Assembly: GCA_000237975.1 (NCBI GenBank)
Contig: CP003179.1
Span: 868,001 to 932,000, forward strand
Source: Sulfobacillus acidophilus DSM 10332
GTDB taxonomy: Bacteria > Bacillota > Sulfobacillia > Sulfobacillales > Sulfobacillaceae
Reading direction: 5' to 3'
DNA length: 64,000 bases
Made by a program: the position numbers and the translations under genes. The first letter of the stretch is position 1. Every line of letters begins with the position of its first letter. The notes beneath the pieces were generated by a model. The model did not search any database. It saw only the letters and a program-made list of their open reading frames with translations, and was not told the origin of the DNA. Below, piece by piece: positions 33,674 through 43,437 of the stretch.

Positions 33674-35023
33674 ATGATGAAATCTCGGGATGCCGTCGCC
33701 ATTTTATTACAACAAGAACTCGAGCGATTTCAAGAGACGCATCCGCGATCTTACGCGCTTTTCCAAAAGGCCCGGGAAAGCTTGCTGGATGGGGTGCCCA
33801 TGAACTGGATGGTCAAATGGGCCGGCGGTTTTCCGGTGTTTGTGGAGGAAGGCCACGGCGCTCACTTTCGGGATGTCGACGGGCACACCTATATTGATTT
33901 TTGTCTAGGCGATACCGGAAGTATGACCGGGCATGCGCCGGCGGCTCTGGTGGACGCGGTATCGAAACGCTTGTCGCAAGGAACGACGTTTATGTTACCG
34001 ACGGCGGATGCGATTTGGGTGGGGGAGGAACTTCAACGCCGCTTTGGCTTACGGTACTGGCAAATGGCCTTGACCGCGACCGACGCTAACCGATTTGCTA
34101 TCCGATTAGCCCGGCAGATCACCGGCCGGTCAAAAATTTTGGTCTTTAACTGGTGTTATCACGGCACGGTGGACGAAACCTTTATTACCCTGACGCCGGA
34201 GGGACCCCGACCCCGGCGGGGCAATTTAGGTCCGCCGGTCGATCCCGCCGTCACGACAAAAGTGGTGGAGTTTAATGATGTAGAGGCCCTGCGGGCTGCG
34301 CTGGAGCCGGGTGATGTGGCTTGTGTGTTGGCCGAGCCGGTCATGACCAATATCGGCATTGTTCACCCCGCACCGGGATTTCACGCGGCTCTTCGCGCCA
34401 TCACACGGGAGACGGGAACCCTTCTGATCATTGACGAAACGCATACTCTCTGTGCCGGGCCCGGTGGTTATACGGGGGAGGCGCATTTAGAACCGGACTT
34501 TCTGACCGTAGGGAAGGCGATTGCGGGCGGGATTCCGGGAGCGGTTTACGGATTTTCCCAATCGGTCGGTGAACGCATTCGGGAACACAGTTCGCTGGCG
34601 GATGCCGATACGGGCGGTATCGGCGGGACATTGGCCGGTAATGCCCTATCGTTGGCCGCGATGCGGGTTACCTTGGAACAGGTACTAACCTCGGACGCTT
34701 ACCGTCACACCCGGGAATTGGCTGAACGTTTCTTGTCCGGCGTCCAGACGGTCATTCACGATTACCGGTTGCCCTGGAACGTGACGCGTCTCGGATCGCG
34801 AGTGGAGTATTGGTTTCGACCGGATCCGGCTCGAAACGGGCAGGAAGCGGCCGAACATGTCGATCCCTTGCTTGACCGCTATATGCATCTCTATGCTTTG
34901 AATCGCGGTATTTTAATGACGCCGTTTCATAATATGGCCTTGATGGCGCCTACGACAACCGCCGGGGATGTGGACAGGCATACGGAGGTTTTTTCGGCGG
35001 CGGTTGCGAGCCTCATGAACTGA
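33674..35023 (+). CDS. class III aminotransferase, glutamate-1-semialdehyde-mutase-like (449 aa)
   Basis: PLP enzyme of fold type I with the internal-aldimine lysine at K281 (FLTVGKAIAGGIPGAVYG) and the cofactor Asp in LLIIDETHTLC. The N-terminal part (MNWMVKWAGGFPVFVEEGHGAHFRDVDGHTYIDF...) resembles GSAM-like aminotransferases that are not involved in haem synthesis. Two start codons ATGATG follow GGGAGGAAA. It lies between the permease and a ureohydrolase, so it probably acts on an amine or amino acid of that pathway. A true haem-pathway GSAM is less likely given the context. Confidence 0.78.
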   Translation: MMKSRDAVAILLQQELERFQETHPRSYALFQKARESLLDGVPMNWMVKWAGGFPVFVEEGHGAHFRDVDGHTYIDFCLGDTGSMTGHAPAALVDAVSKRLSQGTTFMLPTADAIWVGEELQRRFGLRYWQMALTATDANRFAIRLARQITGRSKILVFNWCYHGTVDETFITLTPEGPRPRRGNLGPPVDPAVTTKVVEFNDVEALRAALEPGDVACVLAEPVMTNIGIVHPAPGFHAALRAITRETGTLLIIDETHTLCAGPGGYTGEAHLEPDFLTVGKAIAGGIPGAVYGFSQSVGERIREHSSLADADTGGIGGTLAGNALSLAAMRVTLEQVLTSDAYRHTRELAERFLSGVQTVIHDYRLPWNVTRLGSRVEYWFRPDPARNGQEAAEHVDPLLDRYMHLYALNRGILMTPFHNMALMAPTTTAGDVDRHTEVFSAAVASLMN

Positions 35024-35125
35024 ATTGGCAATTTGTTAAATTGTAAGTCGGATTACTGTGCCGAATGCCCAGAGGAACGTCTGCCCTCATGGCGAAAATC
35101 TCATCTATCGGCCAGAGAGGAGGGG

Positions 35126-36064
35126 TTGAAGATCGAGTACCCGGGGATCGTTCCGGAGGAGCAGATGCCGCGGTTTAGCGGCCGCCCGTCGTTTATGAAA
35201 TTGCCGTGGTGGGGCAAGGACATGGATGTATCGGTGGCCGTAATCGGGGTGCCGTTTGACGGAGGCACGACCTTTCAATCCGGGGCGCGTATGGGGCCTT
35301 GGGCAATCCGCCAAGCGTCTTGGGGCCTCTATCCTTATAGTCGTGTGCACCGGATTAGCCTGGCGGATGCCCGCTTGGCCGATGCCGGAGATTTGCGGGT
35401 GGTTCCCATGTCGGTACCGGATACGCTGATGCTCGTCGAGCACCAACTCGGGGCGTTTCCCGGCGGCACCCGCTTTCTGGCCTTGGGTGGCGACCATTCC
35501 GTCACCCTCGGGCTTTTGCGGGATGTGGTCCGGCGACGGGGGCCGGTCGGTCTGATCCATTTTGATGCCCACAGTGATTTGTGGGATGAGTTATGGGGTC
35601 AGCGGTATAACCATGCGACGGTATTTCGGCGCGCCTGGGAAGAGGGGCTCATTCTTCCCGATCGGACAATTCAAGTCGGCATTCGTGGAAGTCTTGACCA
35701 CCCGGATGAAGACGGGGAAGCCGACCGGCTAGGGATTTTACAAGTGAGTACGGACACGTGGCTTTCGCAAGGGACCCGCACGACCATCCATCAGATTAGG
35801 AATCGGGTAGGCCGGGGACCGGTTTACCTGTCGGTCGACCTGGATGTGGTTGATCCGGCGTACGCGCCCGGCACCGGAACGCCGGAGGCGGGCGGCCCCT
35901 CAAGTCACATGCTCTTGTCGGTATTACGGGGACTGGCGGGGTTGTCTTTCGTGGGCGCGGATGTGGTGGAACTGGCGCCCCCGCTCGATCCCACGATCGC
36001 ATCCGGCTTGGTGGCGGCGACGGTTGCTCAAGAAGCGTTGTTTTTGTTGACGTTGGCACCATAA
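35126..36064 (+). CDS. agmatinase/guanidinobutyrase-family ureohydrolase (312 aa)
   Basis: Mn-dependent hydrolase that releases urea from a guanidino compound. Metal-binding motifs are complete: GGDHS, FDAHSD and SVDLDVVDPAYAPGTGTPE. The block LWDELWGQRYNHATVFRRAWEEG is closer to guanidinobutyrase-like enzymes than to classical arginase. The frame is open from 35033. TTG 35126 follows AGAGAGGAGGGG and gives a family-like N-terminus; ATG 35165 with GGAGGAGC is the alternative. It would feed putrescine or 4-aminobutyrate to the aminotransferases around it. Confidence 0.82.
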   Translation: MKIEYPGIVPEEQMPRFSGRPSFMKLPWWGKDMDVSVAVIGVPFDGGTTFQSGARMGPWAIRQASWGLYPYSRVHRISLADARLADAGDLRVVPMSVPDTLMLVEHQLGAFPGGTRFLALGGDHSVTLGLLRDVVRRRGPVGLIHFDAHSDLWDELWGQRYNHATVFRRAWEEGLILPDRTIQVGIRGSLDHPDEDGEADRLGILQVSTDTWLSQGTRTTIHQIRNRVGRGPVYLSVDLDVVDPAYAPGTGTPEAGGPSSHMLLSVLRGLAGLSFVGADVVELAPPLDPTIASGLVAATVAQEALFLLTLAP

Positions 36065-36076
36065 GGGAGGGATATC

Positions 36077-37420
36077 GTGCGGTATGCAAACCAGGACGTG
36101 GCCCAAGAAGCCCAACGGATTTTGGGATATATCGAAAAAGAGGTATTGTCGGACGCGGATAAACAACAAATTTTAGCCGATTCCCTAGAGAATTTTCCAC
36201 GGTATGTCACGCGCGCCATTCTGGAAAGTCGAAAATCCTATGCCGACGACTACGCGGTTGCCGAATGGACGGACGGCGGCGCGGTATTAAAAGATTTATA
36301 CGGACGGGAATATATTGATTGCCTCGGCGGCTATGGCGTCTATTTATTCGGTCATCGGCATCCGCGGATACTTCAGGCCGTGCGGCATCAGTTGGAACAT
36401 CAAGCGCTTCATAGCCAAGAACTGATTGATCCTCTACGCGGCTATTTGTCCAAATTGGTTGCCATGATAACGCCCGGCGATTTGCAACATTCGTATTTGG
36501 TCAATGCGGGCACCGAAGCCAATGAAATGGCATTAAAACTGGCCCGGCTGGCTACCGGTAAGAAATGGTTCATTTCCACGGAAAAAGGGTTTCACGGGAA
36601 AACGATGGGGTCGCTATCCGCCACGGGCAAAGGGCTATTTCGCCAACCTTATTTGCCCTTGGTGCCCGGGTTTCAACACGTGCCCTATGGGAACGCGGAG
36701 GCGGTCGAGACCGCCATTCGGCAATTGATTTTAACAGGGGAAACGGTGGCCGGGGTCATCGTGGAACCGATTCAAGGAGAAGGTGGGGTCAACATTCCAC
36801 CGGATGACTATTTACCGCGCTTACGAGACATCTGTGACCGTTATGAGTGCCTGTTAATTGTCGATGAGGTGCAAACGGGCATGGGACGGACCGGGAAACC
36901 CTTTGGCGTTGACCATAGCGGGACCGTACCCGACATCATGACGCTCGGGAAGGCCTTTGGCGGTGGAGTAGCCCCGATTGCCGCCATGGTGACTCAAGAC
37001 CGCTGGTGGGGAAGGATGGAGGACAATCCCTTTATTTTGGGATCGTCGACGTTTGGAGGAAATCCCCTTTCGGCTGCGGCGGCCATTTCCGCCATTCATG
37101 TGATGGTGACAGAGGATGTACCCGGTATTGTGGCCAAGAAAGGGGCTTATCTGTTGAGCCGACTGCAAGCGGTTCGGCAGCGCCATCCCCAGTGGCTTAA
37201 GGACGTCCGGGGCCGCGGGTTTTTGATCGGGTTGGAATTTCCCGACGATGCCACCGGTTACCAAGTGGCGAAAGGGTTGTTCCGCCGGCAGATCTTAGTC
37301 GGGGGCACGCTCAATAACTCGCGGGTGATCCGGATCGAGCCGCCTTATTCGATATCCGAGGCCCAAATGGATACCGTGGTGGGGGCGCTGGAGGAGGTGT
37401 TGGCCGCCTTTTCCGACTAA
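36077..37420 (+). CDS. putrescine aminotransferase-like class III enzyme (PatA/YgjG type, 447 aa)
   Basis: PLP-dependent transaminase, Schiff-base lysine K292 (IMTLGKAFGGGVAP), cofactor Asp in LIVDEVQTGMGRTG, GTEANEMALKLAR for phosphate binding, and HGKTMGSLSATGK. The long N-terminal helix region (residues 1-55, QEAQRILGYIEKEVLSDADKQQI) is the feature that separates YgjG/PatA putrescine aminotransferases from ornithine aminotransferases. The GTG start has AAGGGAGGGA upstream, 12 bases after the ureohydrolase. It would convert putrescine to 4-aminobutanal. The stop overlaps the convergent PucR-type gene by four bases. Confidence 0.85.
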   Translation: MRYANQDVAQEAQRILGYIEKEVLSDADKQQILADSLENFPRYVTRAILESRKSYADDYAVAEWTDGGAVLKDLYGREYIDCLGGYGVYLFGHRHPRILQAVRHQLEHQALHSQELIDPLRGYLSKLVAMITPGDLQHSYLVNAGTEANEMALKLARLATGKKWFISTEKGFHGKTMGSLSATGKGLFRQPYLPLVPGFQHVPYGNAEAVETAIRQLILTGETVAGVIVEPIQGEGGVNIPPDDYLPRLRDICDRYECLLIVDEVQTGMGRTGKPFGVDHSGTVPDIMTLGKAFGGGVAPIAAMVTQDRWWGRMEDNPFILGSSTFGGNPLSAAAAISAIHVMVTEDVPGIVAKKGAYLLSRLQAVRQRHPQWLKDVRGRGFLIGLEFPDDATGYQVAKGLFRRQILVGGTLNNSRVIRIEPPYSISEAQMDTVVGALEEVLAAFSD

Positions 37421-38856
37421 GGTCCGTGAGCGGGTGTCGATCGGGTTCGGAGCCACTGAAAAGCCAGATCGAGTTGCCCCAGAAAACTCGTGTCTAACGG
37501 ACGCCCCAACAGGGCCTCAATTTGTTCAATGCGGTTGGTGATGGTGTTGCGGTGGACGCCCAGCGCGGCAGCGGCTTCGCTGCGGTGGCCGCCCACCCGA
37601 ATTAACGCCAAAAGGGTGTCCCGCAATACCGGGTCGGCTAATCGATCCCACGTCGCGGCGACCAAGGCTTGCATGAGCTCGGAGGGCAAGCTGATGACGA
37701 TGGCAGGCAACAGGGCGTCGGACATGTCGTGCAACTGTCCTCCGGCCATGAGAGGGGCCATTTGGATCATGGTTCGCTGGACGGGCGCCATTTCGGTGAG
37801 TCGGCCGGGGGCGCTTAAAATGCCGACACTTAAGGGAAATCGGTGAAAAAAACGGGAAAAGAGGGATTGCCAATGGTCTCGCGGTAAGTCTCGCAACAGG
37901 GCGGTCATCCCCAACGAGTGGGTGGTCATCAGTAATAACCGGTCCCCCAACGATTGGGTGACGATATCCCGCGCCGTATCAAAAATTTGGGTGTGCATGC
38001 CGCTTTGGGGGGCGAGCGGGTCAGGCAACGTGAGGAGAAGTAAACGATACCGCCGTTCCGGATTGACGCCCAAGAGCCGCAGGCGATCGCGGGCCAGCGA
38101 CGTATCGTCCCACTGTCCGGATAGCAAGCGATCCAAAACGGTGGCTTGCACTTCAAATTCGGTTTGCTTCGCCAGCTTTTGCTGTAATAGCCACACGGCC
38201 AGGACGCCGGCCATTTGCCGGGCCACAATCGACTGGGGCTCGTCAAGATCCGCCGCTTGGACCAATAGAGTCCATTTTTGCAGGGTGGGAGCCGGTAGGG
38301 GGAAGCGGCGAACGGGGGTATCCGGTTCGTCTCGTCCCGGCTCGCTGAGACTGATGGGATGTCCGAGCAAGCGAGAAAAAATGGCTAGCAGATCATCTAA
38401 AGTATGGGCATGGACCGCCGCTTCGGCGACTTGGACTTCGAGCTCGGCGACCCGCGTCCAGCTGATTGCGTGGTCGGCGATAATTTGTCGGTGAATCGCA
38501 TCGGTGACGCGAACAAAGGGCAGTGTCCAGGGCAACGCAATCACCGGCAGATCCAATTCGTCGGCCACCTTCAACGCAGATGGGGGAATTTCCGGTAAAT
38601 AGCGTCCCAAGGCAATCATGAGGGCAGCCACTTGCTGCTCGGCCAAATCCCGGAATAATTGACCCCAAAAAGCCTCTTCTGCCGGGTGGTTATGGGCGGT
38701 GGTTAACACGACCACCTCGGGAGCAACCCAACGGCTAATATCCGGCTCGTCCACCACGTGGGCCAGCCGGACCGTGCGGGTAAGTCCTCCTTCTCCGGCC
38801 AACAGCTGGGATTCACTAAGCTCCGGCAAAGCCAAGCAATCATGGACCGTCATCAT
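37417..38856 (-). CDS. PucR-family transcriptional regulator (479 aa)
   Basis: N-terminal PucR domain (residues 5-125: VHDCLALPELSESQLLAGEGG through VVDEPDISRWVAPEVVVLTT), a central GGDEF-like/CdaR region, and a C-terminal PucR HTH_30 (VGGHRSEAAAALGVHRNTITNRIEQIEALLGRPL). Regulators of this family respond to nitrogen-rich metabolites and commonly sit beside purine or amino acid catabolic genes. The start has CGGAGGACG upstream. It is divergent from the aminotransferase/aldehyde dehydrogenase pair across an AT-rich 141-base region and convergent with the ureohydrolase unit, so it probably controls the whole cluster. Confidence 0.86.
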   Translation of the reverse strand: MMTVHDCLALPELSESQLLAGEGGLTRTVRLAHVVDEPDISRWVAPEVVVLTTAHNHPAEEAFWGQLFRDLAEQQVAALMIALGRYLPEIPPSALKVADELDLPVIALPWTLPFVRVTDAIHRQIIADHAISWTRVAELEVQVAEAAVHAHTLDDLLAIFSRLLGHPISLSEPGRDEPDTPVRRFPLPAPTLQKWTLLVQAADLDEPQSIVARQMAGVLAVWLLQQKLAKQTEFEVQATVLDRLLSGQWDDTSLARDRLRLLGVNPERRYRLLLLTLPDPLAPQSGMHTQIFDTARDIVTQSLGDRLLLMTTHSLGMTALLRDLPRDHWQSLFSRFFHRFPLSVGILSAPGRLTEMAPVQRTMIQMAPLMAGGQLHDMSDALLPAIVISLPSELMQALVAATWDRLADPVLRDTLLALIRVGGHRSEAAAALGVHRNTITNRIEQIEALLGRPLDTSFLGQLDLAFQWLRTRSTPAHGP

Positions 38857-38997
38857 AATCGTCCTCCGATGGGTAAGGCACTATGCCCAAATGCATCACT
38901 AATTTTTGTGCTTGTTTACCGATGACGATGACAAAATCTTATGAAAAAATGAAGGAAAAGGCAATAACTTCAACAAAAATAAAGGAAGTGTCGGGGA

Positions 38998-40317
38998 TTG
39001 GCCAGGCGATGGGGTCCTTATACGAACATGAAAAGCGTGTTAGCCCAAGAGCCCTTTGTGATTGACCATGCCGAGGGGGTCTATGTTTATGACGAAAAAG
39101 GGCATCGCTATTTGGATGCGCACGCGGGCTTGTGGTTGGTGAACGTGGGGTATGGACGACAGGAAATCATTGAGGCGATGCATACTCAAGCCCAAAAGCT
39201 GGCCTGGTTTTCGTCTTTTGGCGGGATTGCCAACCGCCCCTCCTTAGACTTGGCCGAATACCTGGTGGAACGTCTGTCGCCGGACGGTATGGTGGCCGTG
39301 TTTTTTAGCAACGACGGGTCGGAAGCGGTGGAAACCGCCCTGAAACTGAGCCGACAATATTGGAAAATTCGTGGCCGCGGCACCAAAACGAAATTTATCG
39401 GCCGTGAAAAGAGCTATCACGGTGTTACCCTGGGGGCTTTGTCGGTGGCCGGCATCTCGGCTAACCGGACGGCGTTCGAGCCGTTGTTGGCCGATGTGCG
39501 TCATACGGCGGCCCCGGACGTATTTCATTGCCCTCACCACCCCGGGGATTCTTTTTGTACCGGTGGCTGCATAAGGGAGCTCGAACGGTTAATAGGGTTT
39601 GAAAATCCCGATACCATTGCGGCCATGATTCTCGAACCGATTCAAGCGGCCGGGGGAGTCATTATTCCACCCCCAGACTATGTACGGCAAGTGGCTGACC
39701 TTTGTCGGCGGCACGATATTTTGTTGATCGCCGACGAGGTGGTTACGGGCTTTGGGCGATTGGGAGATTGGACGGGGTCGCGTCACTATGGCATCCGCCC
39801 CGACATGATGACCTTTGCCAAGGGCATTACGTCAGGTTATATGCCGCTGGGGGCGACGGCAGTGACCCGGGAAATTTGGGAGACTTTCCGACAAGTACCG
39901 GGTGACGGGCCGGAATTTCGCCACGGGAATACCTATAGCGGCCATCCGGTCGCCTGTGCGGCGGCCCTGGCCAATTTGGCGATTATCGAACGGGAACAAT
40001 TATGGCTTCAAGCGCGAGAGATCGGACCGTATTTGCGAAAAAAATTGCAGGAAGCCGAAAATACCTGGCCGCAATATCTGTCGGAAGCGGGCGCGGAAGG
40101 GTTATTAGGGCGTATACGCATTCAAGGCGGGACCGACGCGGTGGAACCGGGGTATTGGGGGCTTCAGGTTCAGGCCGAAATGCGTCGCCGTGGCGTCATC
40201 GTCCGGGTAGCCGGGGATGTGGTGACGTTTTCCCCGCCTTTAATCGTGACGGCGGACCACATTGATGTCATCATCAGTACATTAGTGGACAGTGTGGCCG
40301 CGATTTTTGCCCCGTAA
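38998..40317 (+). CDS. class III omega-aminotransferase (putrescine/beta-alanine-pyruvate type, 439 aa)
   Basis: PLP enzyme with Schiff-base K275 ([17 protein letters not shown]), [13 protein letters not shown] and [18 protein letters not shown]. The N-terminus ([48 protein letters not shown]) is characteristic of the SpuC-like omega-amino acid:pyruvate group. TTG 38998 is the only workable upstream start: an in-frame stop lies at 38980, AAAGGAAG gives a ribosome site, and the next ATG (39028) would cut the conserved N-terminus. It is followed after 24 bases by an aldehyde dehydrogenase gene that would oxidise its aldehyde product. Confidence 0.83.
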   Translation: MARRWGPYTNMKSVLAQEPFVIDHAEGVYVYDEKGHRYLDAHAGLWLVNVGYGRQEIIEAMHTQAQKLAWFSSFGGIANRPSLDLAEYLVERLSPDGMVAVFFSNDGSEAVETALKLSRQYWKIRGRGTKTKFIGREKSYHGVTLGALSVAGISANRTAFEPLLADVRHTAAPDVFHCPHHPGDSFCTGGCIRELERLIGFENPDTIAAMILEPIQAAGGVIIPPPDYVRQVADLCRRHDILLIADEVVTGFGRLGDWTGSRHYGIRPDMMTFAKGITSGYMPLGATAVTREIWETFRQVPGDGPEFRHGNTYSGHPVACAAALANLAIIEREQLWLQAREIGPYLRKKLQEAENTWPQYLSEAGAEGLLGRIRIQGGTDAVEPGYWGLQVQAEMRRRGVIVRVAGDVVTFSPPLIVTADHIDVIISTLVDSVAAIFAP

Positions 40318-40341
40318 ATTTACATTCAGGAGGGTTGTTCC

Positions 40342-41835
40342 ATGCAGTTACGCTGGCCGTTATGGATTAATGGACAATGGGTGAATCCCGACCACTTTTT
40401 TTCGGTGATCAATCCGGCCACGGAAGAACCGGCATTTGAGGTGGCGGAAGCTGGCTTGGCCGAAGTGGAACAGGCCGTATCAGCCGCCTTGACGGCATTT
40501 CGCGACGGTCGCTGGGCGAAGTTGCCGCCTGCCGAGCGTCAAGCGCGGCTCAATCGATTTGCGGATCTGTTGGAAGCGCAGCAGGAGGACTTGGTTACTG
40601 CTGAAGTGCGGCAATCGGGCAAACCCCGAAAATTGGTTCATTACTCGGATTTTCTCTTTTCCGTGGATAATGTCCGCTATTTTGCCGGCATTTCCCGGCA
40701 TTTGGAAGGGCGCGCATCGGCTGAATATAACGGGATTCATAATTCTTCTATTCGTCGGGAACCCGTCGGCGTCGTGGCCGGGATTGCTCCGTGGAACTAT
40801 CCCTTGATGATGGCCGTCTGGAAGCTGGCCCCGGCTCTGGCCGCGGGAAATTCCGTCATCCTTAAGCCCGCCAGTTTGACTCCGGTTACTGCGCTTATGT
40901 TAGGCCCCTTGGCGCAAGAAGCGGGAATTCCCGACGGCGTGTTCAATGTGCTGAGCGGGCCCGGCCGGCTGATTGGACAACGGTTGGTGGCGCATCCCGA
41001 TGTCGCCATGATTTCCCTAACCGGAGACACCGGTACGGGGCGCCAAATCATGAATCAAGCGGCCGGTCGCGTGAAACGGCTGCACTTGGAGTTAGGGGGG
41101 AAGGCGCCCGCGGTGGTATTTGCCGATGCCGATTTTGAGGCGGCGGTACAAGGTATAACGGTGGGGGCCTTAGTCAATAGCGGACAAGATTGCACCGCCG
41201 CGACCCGGGCGTATGTCCAGCGACCGCTCTATACCCCATTTGTGGAGGCGTTAGCGGAGAAATTTCAAACGGTCCGGCTGGGTGATCCCGAGGCTTGGAC
41301 AACCGACCTCGGGCCCTTGATTTCTCAAGCCCAATGGGACAAGGTTCACCAATATGTGACCGATACCCGTCGGCGAGGCGGGACAATTGTCCTGGGTGGA
41401 CAAAAACCGGCCGATATGGGCCCGGGGTATTTTTACGCGCCGACGTTGGTGACCGGAGTGGAACAGGATTGGCCGGTGGTTCAGGAAGAAATTTTTGGCC
41501 CCGTCTTGGTGGTGATGCCGTTTGACAGTGATGACGAAGCCGTTCGACTGGCGAACCAGGTGGATTACGGCTTGGCCTCATCGGTCTGGACGCGGGACGT
41601 CTATCGCGCACAGCGCCTAAGCCGTGAACTGGAATTCGGGGAAGTGTGGATCAACGATCACTTGCCGTTGACGTCCGAGATGCCGCACGGGGGCTTAAAA
41701 CAAAGTGGATTTGGACACGACCTGTCGTACTATGCGCTGGAGGAATATACCGTGGTGAAACACGTGATGTCTGATATCGAGGGGGCAACGGTTAAACCGT
41801 GGCACTTTACGGTGTTGGGGGATGTTCCGGAATAA
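40342..41835 (+). CDS. NAD(P)-dependent aldehyde dehydrogenase, aminobutyraldehyde/betaine-aldehyde type (497 aa)
   Basis: Aldehyde dehydrogenase with catalytic C284 (NSGQDCTAATR), general base E250 (LELGGKAP), the oxyanion segment PWNYPLMMAVWKLAPALAAGN, and SLTGDTGTGRQIM for NAD binding. It resembles YdcW/PuuC-like gamma-aminobutyraldehyde dehydrogenases (HGGLKQSGFGHDLSYYALEEYT at the C-terminus). It would oxidise 4-aminobutanal formed by the aminotransferases to GABA. The start has CAGGAGGGTTG upstream. An intrinsic terminator follows the stop. Confidence 0.88.
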   Translation: MQLRWPLWINGQWVNPDHFFSVINPATEEPAFEVAEAGLAEVEQAVSAALTAFRDGRWAKLPPAERQARLNRFADLLEAQQEDLVTAEVRQSGKPRKLVHYSDFLFSVDNVRYFAGISRHLEGRASAEYNGIHNSSIRREPVGVVAGIAPWNYPLMMAVWKLAPALAAGNSVILKPASLTPVTALMLGPLAQEAGIPDGVFNVLSGPGRLIGQRLVAHPDVAMISLTGDTGTGRQIMNQAAGRVKRLHLELGGKAPAVVFADADFEAAVQGITVGALVNSGQDCTAATRAYVQRPLYTPFVEALAEKFQTVRLGDPEAWTTDLGPLISQAQWDKVHQYVTDTRRRGGTIVLGGQKPADMGPGYFYAPTLVTGVEQDWPVVQEEIFGPVLVVMPFDSDDEAVRLANQVDYGLASSVWTRDVYRAQRLSRELEFGEVWINDHLPLTSEMPHGGLKQSGFGHDLSYYALEEYTVVKHVMSDIEGATVKPWHFTVLGDVPE

Positions 41836-41842
41836 CCCGAAC

Positions 41843-41864
41843 AGGGGGGTGTTCCCCCTTTTTT
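41843..41864 (+). terminator. intrinsic terminator after aldehyde dehydrogenase
   Basis: GGGGG (41844-41848) and CCCCC (41854-41858) form a hairpin with a five-base loop, followed by six T. It ends the aminotransferase/aldehyde dehydrogenase unit. The stretch 41865-42059 behind it shows no gene. Confidence 0.85.
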
Positions 41865-42059
41865 GCATTAAAAGAACAGAAGATTCTTTCGATTGTTGGC
41901 GATTCCCGTCACGCTTGGGGGCTGCACTTCTTCGGCCTATCGGCCACGGTACACGGTTCGGCTACCCTTAGGAAATCTTTGGGGCGACTCGCGGAACGAT
42001 CACGGGGCGGATAGGCCTTTTCGGGATTTTGTAGAATATGATACGATGGTTTTCGAAAT

Positions 42060-42079
42060 GGCCGCTTCCGGAAGCGGCC
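42060..42079 (+). repeat. 20-bp perfect palindrome abutting the SAM riboswitch
   Basis: The bases GGCCGCTTCC followed by GGAAGCGGCC are a perfect 20-bp palindrome that ends exactly where the SAM-I P1 helix begins. In RNA it gives a very stable hairpin. It is not part of the S-box consensus. Confidence 0.8.
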
Positions 42080-42182
42080 CTCTTATCCAGAGCGGTGGAG
42101 GGACTGGCCCGATGAAACCCGGCAACCCGTTTATATAGGCGGGTGCCAATTCCGGAAAGACTGAGGTCTTTCAAGATGAGAG
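42080..42182 (+). promoter_or_regulatory. SAM-I (S-box) riboswitch
   Basis: The S-box core is present: P1 left arm CTCTTATC with CAGAG, then GCGGTGGAGGGACTGGCC, then GATGAAACCCGGCAACC, the variable stem CCCG...CGGG, GGTGCCAATTCC, and P1 right arm GATGAGAG (42175-42182, one G-U pair with 42080-42087). It precedes a trans-sulfuration enzyme gene, as expected for methionine/cysteine control. No hairpin with a T-run follows before the gene; GAGAGG (42178-42183) can instead pair with CCTCTC at about 42209, so the platform is unclear. Confidence 0.95.
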
Positions 42183-42246
42183 GCATGGGAGAACTTCGTT
42201 CGACACCCCTCTCTTCTTCCCTCAAATAGGAAGGAGACATTTTTTT

Positions 42247-43437
42247 ATGGCCAACAATTGGTCAGAGGATACGCTATACGTCCATGCCGGGCAAATGCGC
42301 GACTGGCCGCAAGAAGTTCCGACCGCCCCCAGCATTATTCCCAGCACCAGTTATCGGAGCGCGGATCCGGCCGTTATGGATGCGATTTTAGGGGGAGACG
42401 CTCCGGGCTTCACCTATGCTCGGCACGGGAGCCCTACAGTGGCGGCGTTTACCGAGGCCGTTCGGTTATTGGAGAAGGGCGCCATGGCGCACGCCTACGC
42501 GTCGGGGATGGCCGCTTTGGATGCCGCTCTCTATGCGATTCGGCTTCAAGCCGGGGATCATTTGCTGGTGAGCCAAGATCTCTATGGGGCGACGCTGAAT
42601 TTAGCTGAACAGCTATGGGGGTCGGCAGGGGTTATCATGCATGCGTTAGACGTGACGGATGAAGAGGCGCTCCAAGAGGCGCTCGACCGTTGGCATCCTC
42701 GCGGGGTATTGCTGGAATCGATTTCCAACCCGCTTTTGAAGATTCCGGATTTACCGCGACTGGTTGAGGCGGCTCATCAGGCCGGCGCCCAGGTAATTGT
42801 GGATAATACGTTTGCGACGCCGGCCCTCTTGAATCCGTTAACCTGGGGAGCCGATCTGGTGGTCCACAGCGCGACGAAATATTTGGGCGGCCATGGAGAT
42901 GCCATGGGAGGCGTGGTGGTCGGTCGGGCCGAATACTTTGATCGACTCCACCAATATGCCAAGTTAAGGGGCAGCGTCTTAAGCCCATTTGACGCGTGGC
43001 TTCTCCATCGGGGGATTAAAACGCTGGGATTAAGACTGGCGCGTCAATCGGCTAATGCCGCCCAATTGGCGGCGGTGCTGGCGGACCGGCCGGAATTTCA
43101 ACAGGTATATTACCCCGGGTTGCCGAACCATCCAAGCCATGCTATCGCCAAAGCGTTAATGGGCGCCAAAGGTTATGGAGCCGTGGTGACCGTGGAGTTA
43201 CCCGGCGGCCGCCCCCAGGTCTTTTCCTTTTTATCCCGGTTACGCCTAATCGGCTCGGCCACGACAGTGGGTGATGTGTACACCCTCTGCCTATATCCGC
43301 GGATAGCTTCCCACCGCAATCAAAGTCCGGAAATGCTGCGGCAAATGGGCATTACGGACGGAACGGTTCGCATTGCGGTAGGGATTGAGGCCGTGGACGA
43401 TTTAGTGCAAGACATTCTATCTGCGCTACAACCCTAG
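42247..43437 (+). CDS. Cys/Met-metabolism PLP enzyme (cystathionine gamma-synthase/lyase family, 396 aa)
   Basis: Trans-sulfuration enzyme with cofactor lysine K211 (VVHSATKYLGGHGDAMGG), YARHGSPTVAAFTEAVRLLEKG near the N-terminus and VDNTFATPALLNPLTWGADL. The family includes cystathionine gamma-synthase, cystathionine and methionine gamma-lyases and O-acetylhomoserine sulfhydrylase; sequence alone does not separate them. A SAM-I riboswitch in front argues for a methionine-biosynthetic role (MetB/MetI/MetY-like). The ribosome site is AAGGAG, ten bases before ATG. An intrinsic terminator follows at once. Confidence 0.87.
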   Translation: MANNWSEDTLYVHAGQMRDWPQEVPTAPSIIPSTSYRSADPAVMDAILGGDAPGFTYARHGSPTVAAFTEAVRLLEKGAMAHAYASGMAALDAALYAIRLQAGDHLLVSQDLYGATLNLAEQLWGSAGVIMHALDVTDEEALQEALDRWHPRGVLLESISNPLLKIPDLPRLVEAAHQAGAQVIVDNTFATPALLNPLTWGADLVVHSATKYLGGHGDAMGGVVVGRAEYFDRLHQYAKLRGSVLSPFDAWLLHRGIKTLGLRLARQSANAAQLAAVLADRPEFQQVYYPGLPNHPSHAIAKALMGAKGYGAVVTVELPGGRPQVFSFLSRLRLIGSATTVGDVYTLCLYPRIASHRNQSPEMLRQMGITDGTVRIAVGIEAVDDLVQDILSALQP

